From an uncultured Eubacteriales bacterium (GTDB taxonomy: Bacteria; Bacillota; Clostridia; Oscillospirales; Oscillospiraceae): a DNA stretch of 25,790 bases. Each line of letters starts with the position of its first letter. Position 1 is the stretch's first letter. The notes beneath the pieces are model-generated. The model ran no database searches. It saw only the letters and a list, made by a program, of their open reading frames with translations, and was not told where the DNA came from. The translations under genes were made by a program, and so were the position numbers. Of the stretch, positions 1 to 7,587 are shown in pieces. The stretch spans positions 1 through 25,790 of the forward strand of contig OMQS01000119.1 in NCBI GenBank assembly GCA_900313295.1, given 5' to 3'.

Positions 1-1
1 C

Positions 2-616
2 CTGAAGTCCTTCCGCATCACGGAGGACACCGATCCCCTGTTTGTGGGGAAGGAGGACGGCCTGCTCTGCTATCGCAGCGATGTGCCCCACAGAGCCGCC
101 GAGCTGGCGCCCAGCATCGACAGCTTCCTGCGCCGGAAGCAGGAATTCGAGCACATGGAGGACATGCGCCGCATGATGGAGCGGGATCGTGACGACAGGA
201 ATCATGACCGTATGCCGCCCCGCCCGCCCAGACCCACCTTTGAATGCACGCCTCCGGTGCGGAAATTCCGTATTGAGCTGACCTTGGAGCATCCGTACTG
301 GCGGTCTTTCCGCGAGGAGATCAGCGCGCCGGACTTCAGCAGCCAGTATCCCAGCGTGGACGACTATCTGCGGGAGTACGACGACAAGGTAAACGAGCTG
401 CACGAGCTGGCGGCGCAGCTTGCCCACATCATGAACCCCGCCGCCGCCGAGCGTTGGGAGGATGAGGTGCAGGCGGCTGCGTCCGCGCCGGCTGCTGCGG
501 CGCCCGCCGCTGCGGATCCCGTGGCGGAGATCCAGAAGTATAAGCTTCTGTTTGACGCCGGTGTCATCACCGAGGAAGAGTTTGCAGCCAAGAAAAAGCA
601 GCTTTTGGGCATTTGA
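2..616 (+). CDS. SHOCT-domain protein, 5' partial
   Basis: The reading frame is open from base 2 to the TGA at 614-616, so the gene starts before the window; the GTG at 44 is internal. The last ~30 residues (DPVAEIQKYKLLFDAG, then VITEEEFAAKKKQLL) are a clear SHOCT domain, a short C-terminal helix-turn-helix module of unknown role found on many bacterial proteins. It is preceded by an Ala/Pro-rich linker. The middle holds a charged Met/Arg/Asp-rich stretch and a Pro-rich segment; I do not recognise a catalytic domain. The gene ends 14 bases before the clostripain-like start, so the two are probably co-transcribed. Known: SHOCT. Unknown: the function of the rest. Confidence 0.85.
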   Translation: MKSFRITEDTDPLFVGKEDGLLCYRSDVPHRAAELAPSIDSFLRRKQEFEHMEDMRRMMERDRDDRNHDRMPPRPPRPTFECTPPVRKFRIELTLEHPYWRSFREEISAPDFSSQYPSVDDYLREYDDKVNELHELAAQLAHIMNPAAAERWEDEVQAAASAPAAAAPAAADPVAEIQKYKLLFDAGVITEEEFAAKKKQLLGI

Positions 617-630
617 CGGGAGGAATATAT

Positions 631-2553
631 ATGAGCAGAAGGATCGCGGCGCTGCTCCTTTCCCTTGCGATGATCTTTTCCCTGTCGGCCTGCGGCAGCG
701 CGGCTGACGGCGGCACTTGGGCAATATACTGGTATCTGTGCGGCAGCGATCTGGAGTCGGAAAGCGGCTGCGCCACCGAGGATCTGTCGGAGATGCTGGA
801 TGTGTCGCTGCCGGAGAATGTGACTGTGGTCATCCAGACCGGCGGCGCCTCCCAGTGGCAGAATGACACGGTGGATGCGTCCGTACTGCAGCGGTATGTG
901 TATACCTCCGACGGCCTGAAGCTGGTGGAGGAGCAGCCCTCGGCCAGCATGGGCGATACGGACACGCTGGCGTCGTTCTTGCAGTTTGCGGTGGATCAGT
1001 ATCCCGCCGACAAAACAGCCGTGGTGTTCTGGAACCACGGCGGCGGCTCGGTGGGCGGCGTGGCCTTTGACGAGCTGTATGACAACGACTCTCTGACGCT
1101 GGACGAGATCTATGAGGCATTTTCTCAGGTCTGGACTCCGTCGGAGTCCGGAGAGCCACCGCTGGAGCTGGTGGGCTTTGACGCCTGCCTCATGGCCACG
1201 GTGGATGTAGCCAATATTCTGTCCGGCTTCAGCCGGTATATGGTCGCCTCGGAGGAAACGGAGCCGGGCAACGGCTGGAACTACACCGGCTGGCTGGGCG
1301 CACTGGCAAAGAAGCCGTCCATGGACGGTCTGCTGCTGGGAAAGGTGATGTGCGATACATACATGGCCGGCTGCCGTGAAAACGACACGGAGATGGACGC
1401 CACCTTGTCGGTGACGGATCTTTCCAAGATAAAGGAGCTGCTGGCTGCCTATGAAGCCTTCGGCGCGGAGGCGCTGCAGGCGGCGGGGAAGGACGCGGGC
1501 TTTTACTCCCGTTTTGCCCGCCTTGCCCAGAAGACGGAGAATTACGGCGGCAACAGCCGCGAGCAGGGCTATACCAACATGGTGGATCTTGGCCATCTGG
1601 CGCGGCAGAGCATGGAGACTCTGCCCTCGGCCAAGGCGGTCTTGAGCGCGCTGGAGGCGTGCGTGGCGTACAAGGTGAACGGTCCGTACCGCTCCGAGGC
1701 AACGGGCCTGTCCTGCTACTATGCCTATGACGGCAACGCCGACGGTCTGGAGGAGTATTCCGCCATCGGCGTGGGAACGTCGTTTCTGTACTTCTATACC
1801 TATGGCCTGACGGGGCGGCTGGACGAGGCTGGTTTGGCCTTTGTGCGGTCGCTGGGCATCGACTCGCTGCCGGAGCTGCCGGTGAACGCCATCCAGAAAT
1901 GGAGCGATGCGTCCCTCGCGGTGACGGACGACGGCCTCGCCGTGCTGACTCTGGGGCCGGAGGCTGACAGCGCTCTTGCCTACATCGGCTTTTTGCTGTA
2001 CTATATGGACGAGGACAGCGACTCCATGATGCTCCTCGGCTCGGACAATGACCTTGTCAGCGACTGGGAAAACGGCATCTTCACCGATAATTTCCGCGGC
2101 GTCTGGGGCAGCATTGACGGCGTGCCCGTCTACATGGAGCTGACCTTTGAAGGGGACGACTACAACCGTTACACGGTGCCCGTAATGCTCAACGACGAGG
2201 AGTATAACCTGCAGGTCGTGTACGACTTCACCGAGGAGGAGTGGACGATCCTGGGCGCTCAGCAGGGCGTGAGCGACGAGGGCATGGCCGGCAAGGAGCT
2301 GCGCCAGCTCAAGAGCGGCGATAAGCTGACGCCTATATGGTATGTTTCCGCTCTTTCAAGCGACGAGGATCCGGAGCCTTATCCGGCGATGACGATCACC
2401 GTGTCGGATAAGACGGCGTTTTCGGAGATGGATCTGCCGGACGGCGACTATGTGATGGTGTTTGAAATGCGCGACGCGCTGGATAACAGCGTCTATTCCG
2501 ACCCCGTGGTCTTCACCTGCAGCGACGGGGAGATATTCACCAGCGTCGCCTGA
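631..2553 (+). CDS. Clostripain-family (peptidase C11) lipoprotein protease
   Basis: A 640-residue exported cysteine peptidase of clan CD. The start is the ATG at 631, with GGGAGG at 618-623; the in-frame TTG at 613 lies upstream of this site and is unlikely. A hydrophobic signal ends in the lipobox LSAC, so Cys21 should be lipidated and the enzyme held outside the membrane. The catalytic pair of the family is visible: His136 in FWNHGGG and Cys186 in GFDACLMA. Residues after ~400 form an all-beta-looking C-terminal region I cannot name. C11 peptidases typically cleave after Arg or Lys and may self-process; the substrate here is unknown. It follows the SHOCT gene closely and precedes a second lipoprotein gene. 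Confidence 0.88.
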   Translation: MSRRIAALLLSLAMIFSLSACGSAADGGTWAIYWYLCGSDLESESGCATEDLSEMLDVSLPENVTVVIQTGGASQWQNDTVDASVLQRYVYTSDGLKLVEEQPSASMGDTDTLASFLQFAVDQYPADKTAVVFWNHGGGSVGGVAFDELYDNDSLTLDEIYEAFSQVWTPSESGEPPLELVGFDACLMATVDVANILSGFSRYMVASEETEPGNGWNYTGWLGALAKKPSMDGLLLGKVMCDTYMAGCRENDTEMDATLSVTDLSKIKELLAAYEAFGAEALQAAGKDAGFYSRFARLAQKTENYGGNSREQGYTNMVDLGHLARQSMETLPSAKAVLSALEACVAYKVNGPYRSEATGLSCYYAYDGNADGLEEYSAIGVGTSFLYFYTYGLTGRLDEAGLAFVRSLGIDSLPELPVNAIQKWSDASLAVTDDGLAVLTLGPEADSALAYIGFLLYYMDEDSDSMMLLGSDNDLVSDWENGIFTDNFRGVWGSIDGVPVYMELTFEGDDYNRYTVPVMLNDEEYNLQVVYDFTEEEWTILGAQQGVSDEGMAGKELRQLKSGDKLTPIWYVSALSSDEDPEPYPAMTITVSDKTAFSEMDLPDGDYVMVFEMRDALDNSVYSDPVVFTCSDGEIFTSVA

Positions 2554-2620
2554 TGCGCGCATAATTCCGGTATAAACCGGCCAACGGCTTATATAAAATC
2601 AAATTACTCTTGGAGGAAAA

Positions 2621-3151
2621 ATGAAAATGAAGAAGATTCTGGCCTGCCTGCTGGCAATAATCATGGTGCTGTCTCTGGCAGCCTGCGGCAGCGATTCCGA
2701 CACCAACACCGATCCCGACAACGGCCAGCAGAACGAGCAGACCGATAAGACCGATAAGACCGGTCAGGGCACTCCGCTGGAGAGCATGAACTTTGTAAAG
2801 GTTCCCGAGGACATCGTGGGCACCCGCTGGGAGTTCTGCGGCGGCTTCCTCAACGGTGTGGAGATGGATAACGAGCAGGCTACCGCCACGCTGAAGAAGT
2901 ACGGCGGCAAGTTTGAGGTGGACTTCAATGCTGCCGACAGTGCTGACTTCGTGCAGGGCGGCGGCGTCCTCACCGGTTCCTGCGGCGCCGATGAGAACAA
3001 TGACATGATCGTTCTGTCTGTCGACAACAACGGCACCAAGATCGACTATACCTTCCTGTTTGCCGATCTCAACGGCACCACCATCATGGTCATGCTGGTG
3101 GGCGACAGCGCCAGCAATTCCTACTACTTCCGTCAGGTGGTCGAGGGCTGA
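2621..3151 (+). CDS. Small hypothetical lipoprotein
   Basis: A 176-residue protein starting at ATG 2621 behind TGGAGG (2611-2616). The N-terminus is a type II signal peptide ending in LAAC (Cys22), so the mature protein should be a membrane-anchored lipoprotein. A polar Asp/Thr/Asn/Gln linker follows, including a short repeat (TDKTDKTGQ). The folded part (residues ~60-176) contains the Trp-rich phrase VGTRWEFCGGF and alternating beta-like stretches; it resembles small clostridial lipoproteins of unknown function. A strong terminator follows it. It could be transcribed with the clostripain gene 67 bases upstream or from its own promoter in the AT-rich gap. No function can be assigned. Confidence 0.8.
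   Translation: MKMKKILACLLAIIMVLSLAACGSDSDTNTDPDNGQQNEQTDKTDKTGQGTPLESMNFVKVPEDIVGTRWEFCGGFLNGVEMDNEQATATLKKYGGKFEVDFNAADSADFVQGGGVLTGSCGADENNDMIVLSVDNNGTKIDYTFLFADLNGTTIMVMLVGDSASNSYYFRQVVEG
2741..2767 (+). repeat. Short 9-base tandem repeat in lipoprotein linker
   Basis: Two exact copies of ACCGATAAG followed by a third, degenerate copy (ACCGGTCAG). It encodes TDK-TDK-TGQ in the flexible linker after the lipid anchor. Because the unit is a multiple of three, copy changes would alter linker length without a frameshift. Confidence 0.6.
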
Positions 3152-3164
3152 ACCAAATCAATGC

Positions 3165-3212
3165 AAAAAATGGATGCGGGCACGCAAATTCGTGCCTGTA
3201 CCCATTTTTTTT
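3165..3212 (+). terminator. Rho-independent terminator after the lipoprotein gene
   Basis: A long stem with arms AAAAAATGG..GGGCACG and CGTGCC..CCATTTTTT around a short loop, containing a few G-T pairs and ending in a run of eight T. It begins 13 bases after the stop codon. The A-run/T-run symmetry means it could also act on the other strand. Confidence 0.85.
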
Positions 3213-3284
3213 GCAAAAAGGGTAGCTTTATGGCGAAAAATCCTTTACAATGGAACCAAGAATCAAGCAAGCGAGGAGAGACCT

Positions 3285-4559
3285 ATGAAGAAGACGCTGC
3301 AGGAAAAGCTGCAGGCGCGGCAGGTAAAGCTGCCCAACGGCCTGCTGTACGCAATACTCATGCTGGTGGTGAAGATCCTCAACGGGAAGATCCACACCTC
3401 CTTCCGTTTTAAGGCCGACCCCCGTAAGGATAAAAAGCCGTTTATCCTCATCAGCAACCATGCCTCTCGGGTGGACTATCAGTTCACCGGCCCCGCGTGT
3501 TTTCCCAATAAGCTCAACTATGTGGTGGGGTATAACGAGTTCGTGCGCTTTCCCGTCTGCCTGATCTTGAAGCTGATGCAGGCCATTCCCAAGAAGAACT
3601 TCACGCCGGATCTGCACTGCATGCGTCAGATGCGCAGCGTCATCCGTCAGGGCGGAAATCTGTGTATCATGCCCGAGGGCATGAGTTCCATTACGGGCAT
3701 GGCGCAGCCGGTGATGATCGGCACGGGGAAATTTCTGAAAATGATGGGCGTGACGGTGTACTATACCAAGGTTTCCGGCGGCTATCTGACCTACACGAAG
3801 CACTGTCTGGATGAGCGCGCAGGCCGTGTGGAGGTGACCGTGGATCGCATGTTCACGGCGGAGGAGCTGAATAGCCTGACGCCGCAGGAGATCGAGAACA
3901 CCATGAACCGCCTGCTGGCACACGACGACTACATCTGGAATAAGCAGGCGCAGGTGCGCTTTGGCGGAAAGGGGCAGATGGCCAAGGCGCTGGACACGCT
4001 GCTGTACCTGTGCCCCAAGTGCGGCGCTCTGCACCAAATGGCGTGCAGCGGCAACGAGATGCGCTGCACCGCCTGCGGAAACACCGTTGCGCTGGACGAA
4101 TGCTACAACCTGCATCCGGTGGGTGAGGGGAGCGACTGCCCCGCGCTTGTCAGCGACTGGGTGCTACTGGAGCGGAAAAAGGCAGAGGAAGATGTAAAGG
4201 ATCCGAACTTTACATACAGTGGCCACGTTCGCGTGGGTAAGCTGCCTCAGTATAAATATCTCAAAGGAAACAATACCTCTGTCATCTGTGGAGAAGGTGA
4301 GCTTCGCCTGGACAGAGCGGGGCTGCACTTTGCCGGCACCGTGGAGGGAAAGCCCTATTCCTTCCATTTGACCACGGAGCAGGTGCCCACTTTCGGCATG
4401 TGCACGGATATTTCTCGTTTCTATACCTTCGTCGATGGAGAGTTTGTTGAATTTTATCCCGATAGGCGGGATGTGCTGCGGTGGGATCATCTCACGGAGG
4501 AGATGCACCGGATAAACGGCGGCAAGTGGCAGAACACGCCGTACAGACATTGCGACTGA
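3285..4559 (+). CDS. PlsC-type lysophospholipid acyltransferase fused to a zinc ribbon
   Basis: A 424-residue protein. The start is ATG 3285, with GCGAGGAGAG just upstream; the frame is open further upstream, but across a terminator. Residues ~50-215 match the PlsC/LPLAT family, which transfers acyl chains to lysophosphatidate-like acceptors at the membrane. The HX4D motif (His59, Asp64 in NHASRVD) is intact. The second motif reads PEGM (130-133) where PEGT is usual. Residues 243-264 form a CPKC...CTAC zinc ribbon, followed by a ~150-residue C-terminal region of unknown fold. Canonical PlsC is ~200-250 residues, so the second half is an addition. A TACAAT -10 lies at 3246-3251, but its -35 is weak. 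Confidence 0.82.
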   Translation: MKKTLQEKLQARQVKLPNGLLYAILMLVVKILNGKIHTSFRFKADPRKDKKPFILISNHASRVDYQFTGPACFPNKLNYVVGYNEFVRFPVCLILKLMQAIPKKNFTPDLHCMRQMRSVIRQGGNLCIMPEGMSSITGMAQPVMIGTGKFLKMMGVTVYYTKVSGGYLTYTKHCLDERAGRVEVTVDRMFTAEELNSLTPQEIENTMNRLLAHDDYIWNKQAQVRFGGKGQMAKALDTLLYLCPKCGALHQMACSGNEMRCTACGNTVALDECYNLHPVGEGSDCPALVSDWVLLERKKAEEDVKDPNFTYSGHVRVGKLPQYKYLKGNNTSVICGEGELRLDRAGLHFAGTVEGKPYSFHLTTEQVPTFGMCTDISRFYTFVDGEFVEFYPDRRDVLRWDHLTEEMHRINGGKWQNTPYRHCD

Positions 4560-4569
4560 TCTGTTGATG

Positions 4570-4609
4570 AAAACACCCGTGCAGGCTTGCGGCACCTGCG
4601 CGGGTGTTT
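4570..4609 (+). terminator. Terminator after the plsC-like gene
   Basis: The inverted repeat ACACCCGTGCAGG / CCTGCGCGGGTGT has a single G-T wobble and a nine-base loop, and is followed by TTT. It lies 10 bases after the acyltransferase stop and directly abuts the stop codon (4612) of the minus-strand EamA remnant, so it may serve both strands. Confidence 0.75.
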
Positions 4610-4611
4610 GA

Positions 4612-4914
4612 CTATGCTTCTTTGGCTTTTCCAATAGCCATTATGGGAATTGTGACAAGGATCAGGAAAAAGCCCGGTATGTCCGGCCAGGCGTCTCGGC
4701 AGCGTACCGGCTCCAGCGGCTTTCCGCCGGTGAGTGCGGCAATGAGCAGGGTGATGATACCGCCGGTGAACAGCCGGATGGGCACCAGCCAGTCGGAGGT
4801 AACGCCGCAGTCGCGGAACATCACCTGCCCGCAGGCGCCGCCGATAGCACAGCACAGGCCGCCGCAGAGGGTCATGATATAGCCGCGGGTCATAGGCGTG
4901 GGGGAGGAAGTCAT
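4612..4914 (-). pseudogene. Truncated EamA/DMT-family transporter remnant
   Basis: Reading the minus strand from ATG 4914 to TAG 4612 gives 100 residues. The N-terminal ~60 (RGYIMTLCGGLCCAIGGACG, then TSDWLVPIRLFTGGII) match the first two membrane helices of EamA drug/metabolite transporters, which normally have ~290-300 residues and ten helices. The remaining eight helices are missing: the frame stops at the plsC terminator and nothing transporter-like follows. The tail IPGFFLILVTIPIMAIGKAK resembles a C-terminal EamA helix, so an internal in-frame deletion joining the first and last helices is possible. No good ribosome site is visible; the upstream purine run AAGAAAGAAG is weak. Confidence 0.6.
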
Positions 4915-5030
4915 AGCGCATCTTCTTTCTTCTTTTCTTGCATCAGCATACCATTGCATCGAACGGTTGTCTATAGGGGGTGTATGACAAATTTCTCCTA
5001 AAATCTCCCTGCGCTTCATGTGTAAAATCG

Positions 5031-5059
5031 TTGCGCAGGGGGCGCCCTTGTGGTAGGAT
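5031..5059 (+). promoter_or_regulatory. Putative sigma-A promoter for the PPTase gene
   Basis: TTGCGC (5031-5036) and TAGGAT (5054-5059) are separated by 17 bases, 18 bases before the PPTase start. The gene is isolated, with a minus-strand remnant upstream, so it needs its own promoter. Confidence 0.5.
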
Positions 5060-5077
5060 AGGCAAAGAGGTGAGAAA

Positions 5078-5575
5078 ATGAACATCATCGTTGCATCCCT
5101 AAAGGACGAATCGGCGGAGTCACTGGCGCGGAAGATGCTGGCCGATGCCACGGGAGAAAAGCCGGAGAACATCGTGTTTTATCGGGGTGAAAACGGAAAG
5201 CCGCTGACCCGACTTCCCCTGTTTTTTAATTGCAGCCACAGCGGCGATCATGTGGTCTGCGCTGTCAGCGAAAAGGAGATCGGCGTGGATCTGGAGCGGA
5301 TCCGTCCGGTGCACGAGCGCATGGAGCGCACGCTGTCGGAGGCGGAGCGGCGCTGGCTGGCGGCGCTGCCGCAAGCGCAGCGTGCAGAGGCTTTTCTGCG
5401 GCTCTGGACGCTGAAGGAGAGCTGGATCAAATGCCGCGGCGGCCGGCTTATGGAGTTTCGTCAGGTGGAATTCGTGCTGCAAGGCGACAAGCTCCTATCT
5501 GCGCCGGCGGGTTTCACGTTTTCCTTTCCTCCGGCTCCGGCGGGCTATGTGCTGACAGTGTGTGAAAGAGAATAA
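5078..5575 (+). CDS. 4'-phosphopantetheinyl transferase, Sfp type
   Basis: A 165-residue enzyme that moves phosphopantetheine from CoA to a serine of acyl- or peptidyl-carrier proteins. ATG 5078 follows AGAGGTGAG. Family signatures in order: GKP (40-42), FNCSHSGD (50-57), GVDLE (69-73, metal ligands Asp71 and Glu73) and WTLKESWIK (110-118, Glu114 and Lys118). It is shorter than Sfp (~224 residues), mainly because the N-terminal lobe is reduced, but all catalytic motifs are present. No carrier protein, PKS or NRPS gene lies nearby, so its target could be the fatty-acid ACP or a distant cluster. It is flanked by its own promoter and terminator. Confidence 0.88.
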   Translation: MNIIVASLKDESAESLARKMLADATGEKPENIVFYRGENGKPLTRLPLFFNCSHSGDHVVCAVSEKEIGVDLERIRPVHERMERTLSEAERRWLAALPQAQRAEAFLRLWTLKESWIKCRGGRLMEFRQVEFVLQGDKLLSAPAGFTFSFPPAPAGYVLTVCERE

Positions 5576-5604
5576 AAAACGGAGGAATGCCCTCCGTTTT
5601 TTTT
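5574..5604 (+). terminator. Bidirectional terminator between converging genes
   Basis: The perfect stem AAAAACGGAGG / CCTCCGTTTTT around a five-base loop has A and T runs on both sides. It overlaps the end of the PPTase gene and lies just past the end of the minus-strand transporter gene, so it can stop both. Confidence 0.88.
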
Positions 5605-5612
5605 GCGGCAAA

Positions 5613-7373
5613 TCATGCCAGAGTATATTTTCGCTTGTACTCATCGAAGTATTTGGCAAAGGATTCGTCCTTCATCTGCTTGAGGCTGCGGACATATTCG
5701 TGGGTGTCGAAGGAGTCGGATTGCAGCTCAATCACGGCCAAAGCAATGTTGGAGCAGTGGTCGGCCACACGCTCAAAGTTCGTCAGCAGGTCGTTGAAGA
5801 CAAACCCCTGGTTCAGTGTGCAGGTGCCCTGCTGCAGCCGGTCGATGTGGTGGCTCTTCATCTCGTCGCACAGGGTATCCACGATCTCCTCCAGCGGCTC
5901 CACCCGACGGGCACCCTCCACATCGCTGTCGATAAACGTGTCCACGGACAGGTGCAGGATGTCCCGTATGGCCTGCTGCAGCACGGACAGCTCGTGCTGC
6001 GCCTGCGGGGAGAAAACGATCCCCTTTTCGTGGATCTCCTTGGCGCACTCGGCAATGTTCAGCGCATGGTCGCCAATGCGCTCAAAGTCGGAAATGGTGT
6101 GCAGATATTTGGATACCTCTTCGCTCTGGCGGGTGTTCAGAGACTTGACGGTGATCTTCATGAGGTAGGTGCCCAGCTTGTCCTCAAAGCGGTCAATGGT
6201 CTCCTCCTGCTCCTCAATGTGCTGGAAGGTCTTGTCGCTGTATGCGCCGATAAGCCCCAGCGAATCCACTAGATTGCAGCAGGCGGTGTTGGCCATGGCG
6301 GCCGTGACCTCGCGGCTCTGTTCAATGGCCAGCGCGGGGTGCTGCAGAAAGCGCTCCTCCAGCCGATCCATTTCCAGCTGTGCGGCGTTGGCGCTGCTCC
6401 TGTCGGGGATGAGGAAGCAGACAAAGCGCTCCAGCAGGCCGATAAGCGGCGCCAGCAGCACCACAGTGGCCAGGCGGAACAGGGTGTTCAGCAGTGCAAT
6501 GGACACCGTGGTCATGGTCTGCGTCATAAAAGAAAAATGTACGAAAGCGTTCACCGTATAGAACACCGTAGCCCAGATAATAACGCCCAAAACATCAATC
6601 AGCAGGTAGACGAATGCGGTGCGGCGGCCGTGGATGTTGGCGCCCAGCGCGCTAAGCAGAACGGGCACGGCCGCGCCGACGGCGATGCCCATGATGATGG
6701 GGAAGGCCACCTCAAAGGTGACGGCGCCGGTAATGGCCAGTGCCTGCAAAATACCCACGGCGGCCGAAGCGCTCTGGAGAATGCTGGTGAAGGCAATGCC
6801 CACCAGAATGCCCAGAAAGGGATTTGAAAAGCTGGTGAGAATGCCGATGAAGGCTTCGCTCTCCTTCAGGGGAGCCACGGCGCCGCTCATGGCAGACATG
6901 CCGAACATGAGCACGGCAAACCCCATGAGTATGTTGCCCACGGCCAGCGTGGATTGCTTTTTTCCGGCCATGCGCAGCACGATGCCGACGATGGCCACGA
7001 TCCCCGTGATGGTGGCAGTGCTCAAAAGCTCCACCCAGCCGCTGCCGCCGGAAAGATCCGACAGGCACAGGATCCATCCCGTGACGCTGGTGCCCAGAAT
7101 AGCGCCCATGACCACGCCGATGGCCTGCTTGACCTGCATCATGCCGGAGTTCACAAAGCCCACCACCATCACCGAGGTGGCGGAGGAAGACTGGATCACG
7201 GCGGTGACGGCTGTGCCCAGCAAAACGCCCTTGAGGGGCGTGCTGCTGAGCCGGTAGAGCACCAGCTCCAGCTTGTTGCCGGCGACCTTTTTCAGCCCGT
7301 CTCCCATCAGGCTCATGCCGAACAGGAACAGAGCCACGCCGCCCAGCAGGGTTATAACATCGGATATGCCCAT
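5613..7373 (-). CDS. Na+/phosphate cotransporter family protein with PhoU-like tail (copy 1)
   Basis: A 586-residue inner-membrane protein of the NptA/YjbB type. I chose ATG 7373 because GGGAGGGAG (minus strand, 7391-7382) sits about 8 bases ahead; the TTG at 7379 is too close to it. The hydrophobic half carries the two inverted Na/Pi repeats, each with a glutamine-serine motif: QSSSATSVMVVGFVNSG at 61-77 and QSASAAVGILQ at 200-210. From residue ~340 the protein is a cytosolic helical bundle resembling PhoU (FERIGDHALNIAE; FERVADHCSNIAL). Predicted role: sodium-coupled phosphate transport, with the tail sensing or gating. It is divergent from the response regulator and paralogous to the gene at 10038-11783. 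Confidence 0.9.
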   Translation of the reverse strand: MGISDVITLLGGVALFLFGMSLMGDGLKKVAGNKLELVLYRLSSTPLKGVLLGTAVTAVIQSSSATSVMVVGFVNSGMMQVKQAIGVVMGAILGTSVTGWILCLSDLSGGSGWVELLSTATITGIVAIVGIVLRMAGKKQSTLAVGNILMGFAVLMFGMSAMSGAVAPLKESEAFIGILTSFSNPFLGILVGIAFTSILQSASAAVGILQALAITGAVTFEVAFPIIMGIAVGAAVPVLLSALGANIHGRRTAFVYLLIDVLGVIIWATVFYTVNAFVHFSFMTQTMTTVSIALLNTLFRLATVVLLAPLIGLLERFVCFLIPDRSSANAAQLEMDRLEERFLQHPALAIEQSREVTAAMANTACCNLVDSLGLIGAYSDKTFQHIEEQEETIDRFEDKLGTYLMKITVKSLNTRQSEEVSKYLHTISDFERIGDHALNIAECAKEIHEKGIVFSPQAQHELSVLQQAIRDILHLSVDTFIDSDVEGARRVEPLEEIVDTLCDEMKSHHIDRLQQGTCTLNQGFVFNDLLTNFERVADHCSNIALAVIELQSDSFDTHEYVRSLKQMKDESFAKYFDEYKRKYTLA

Positions 7374-7410
7374 CCGCAATTCTCCCTCCCAAATCTGAAT
7401 CCTTTTTTAT

Positions 7411-7439
7411 AGTATACAAAATTTGTTAGACATTGTCGA
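7411..7439 (-). promoter_or_regulatory. Putative promoter of Na/Pi transporter copy 1
   Basis: On the minus strand, TCGACA (7439-7434) and TATACT (7416-7411) are spaced by 17 bases, and the start codon lies 37 bases further on. On the same strand, TTTAAT (7487-7482) and TTTAAC (7464-7459), 23 bases apart, lie upstream and resemble the boxes in front of the regulator gene. Confidence 0.45.
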
Positions 7440-7508
7440 CAAGTTTTTTAAAGATCAGGTTAAAAAAGAATGAAAAAATATATTAAAAATTCAGAGGATA
7501 TGCTATTA

Positions 7509-7564
7509 TTTAAGATGGATTTAACATAAAGCGGATTTTCTTTTTAACACAGATACGATATAAT
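7509..7564 (+). promoter_or_regulatory. PHO-box-like activator promoter of the response regulator
   Basis: Three spaced TTTAAN boxes lie at 7509-7514, 7520-7525 and 7543-7548 (steps of 11 and 23 bases, i.e. one and two helical turns), then a TATAAT -10 at 7559-7564 with no good -35. The start codon is at 7588. Known: PhoP of Bacillus binds direct TT(A/C/T)ACA-type repeats at ~11-base steps near poor -35 regions. The same arrangement recurs at 9934-9989. Regulation by the encoded response regulator is inferred. Confidence 0.65.
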
Positions 7565-7587
7565 GACCTCGGAAGAAGGTGAAACGG

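Noticed and set aside
364..1596. Long minus-strand open frame (410 codons) opposite the clostripain-like gene
   Set aside because: Antisense shadow of a gene with intact catalytic motifs, signal peptide and ribosome site; its own product is Arg/His-rich with no recognisable domain.
2570..2584. Small hairpin CCGGTATAAACCGG before the small lipoprotein gene
   Set aside because: A five-base stem with no T run; too weak to call a terminator or operator.
5562..6272. Plus-strand open frame opposite the 3' half of transporter copy 1
   Set aside because: It crosses the bidirectional terminator and is antisense to the PhoU-like tail; no start signal.
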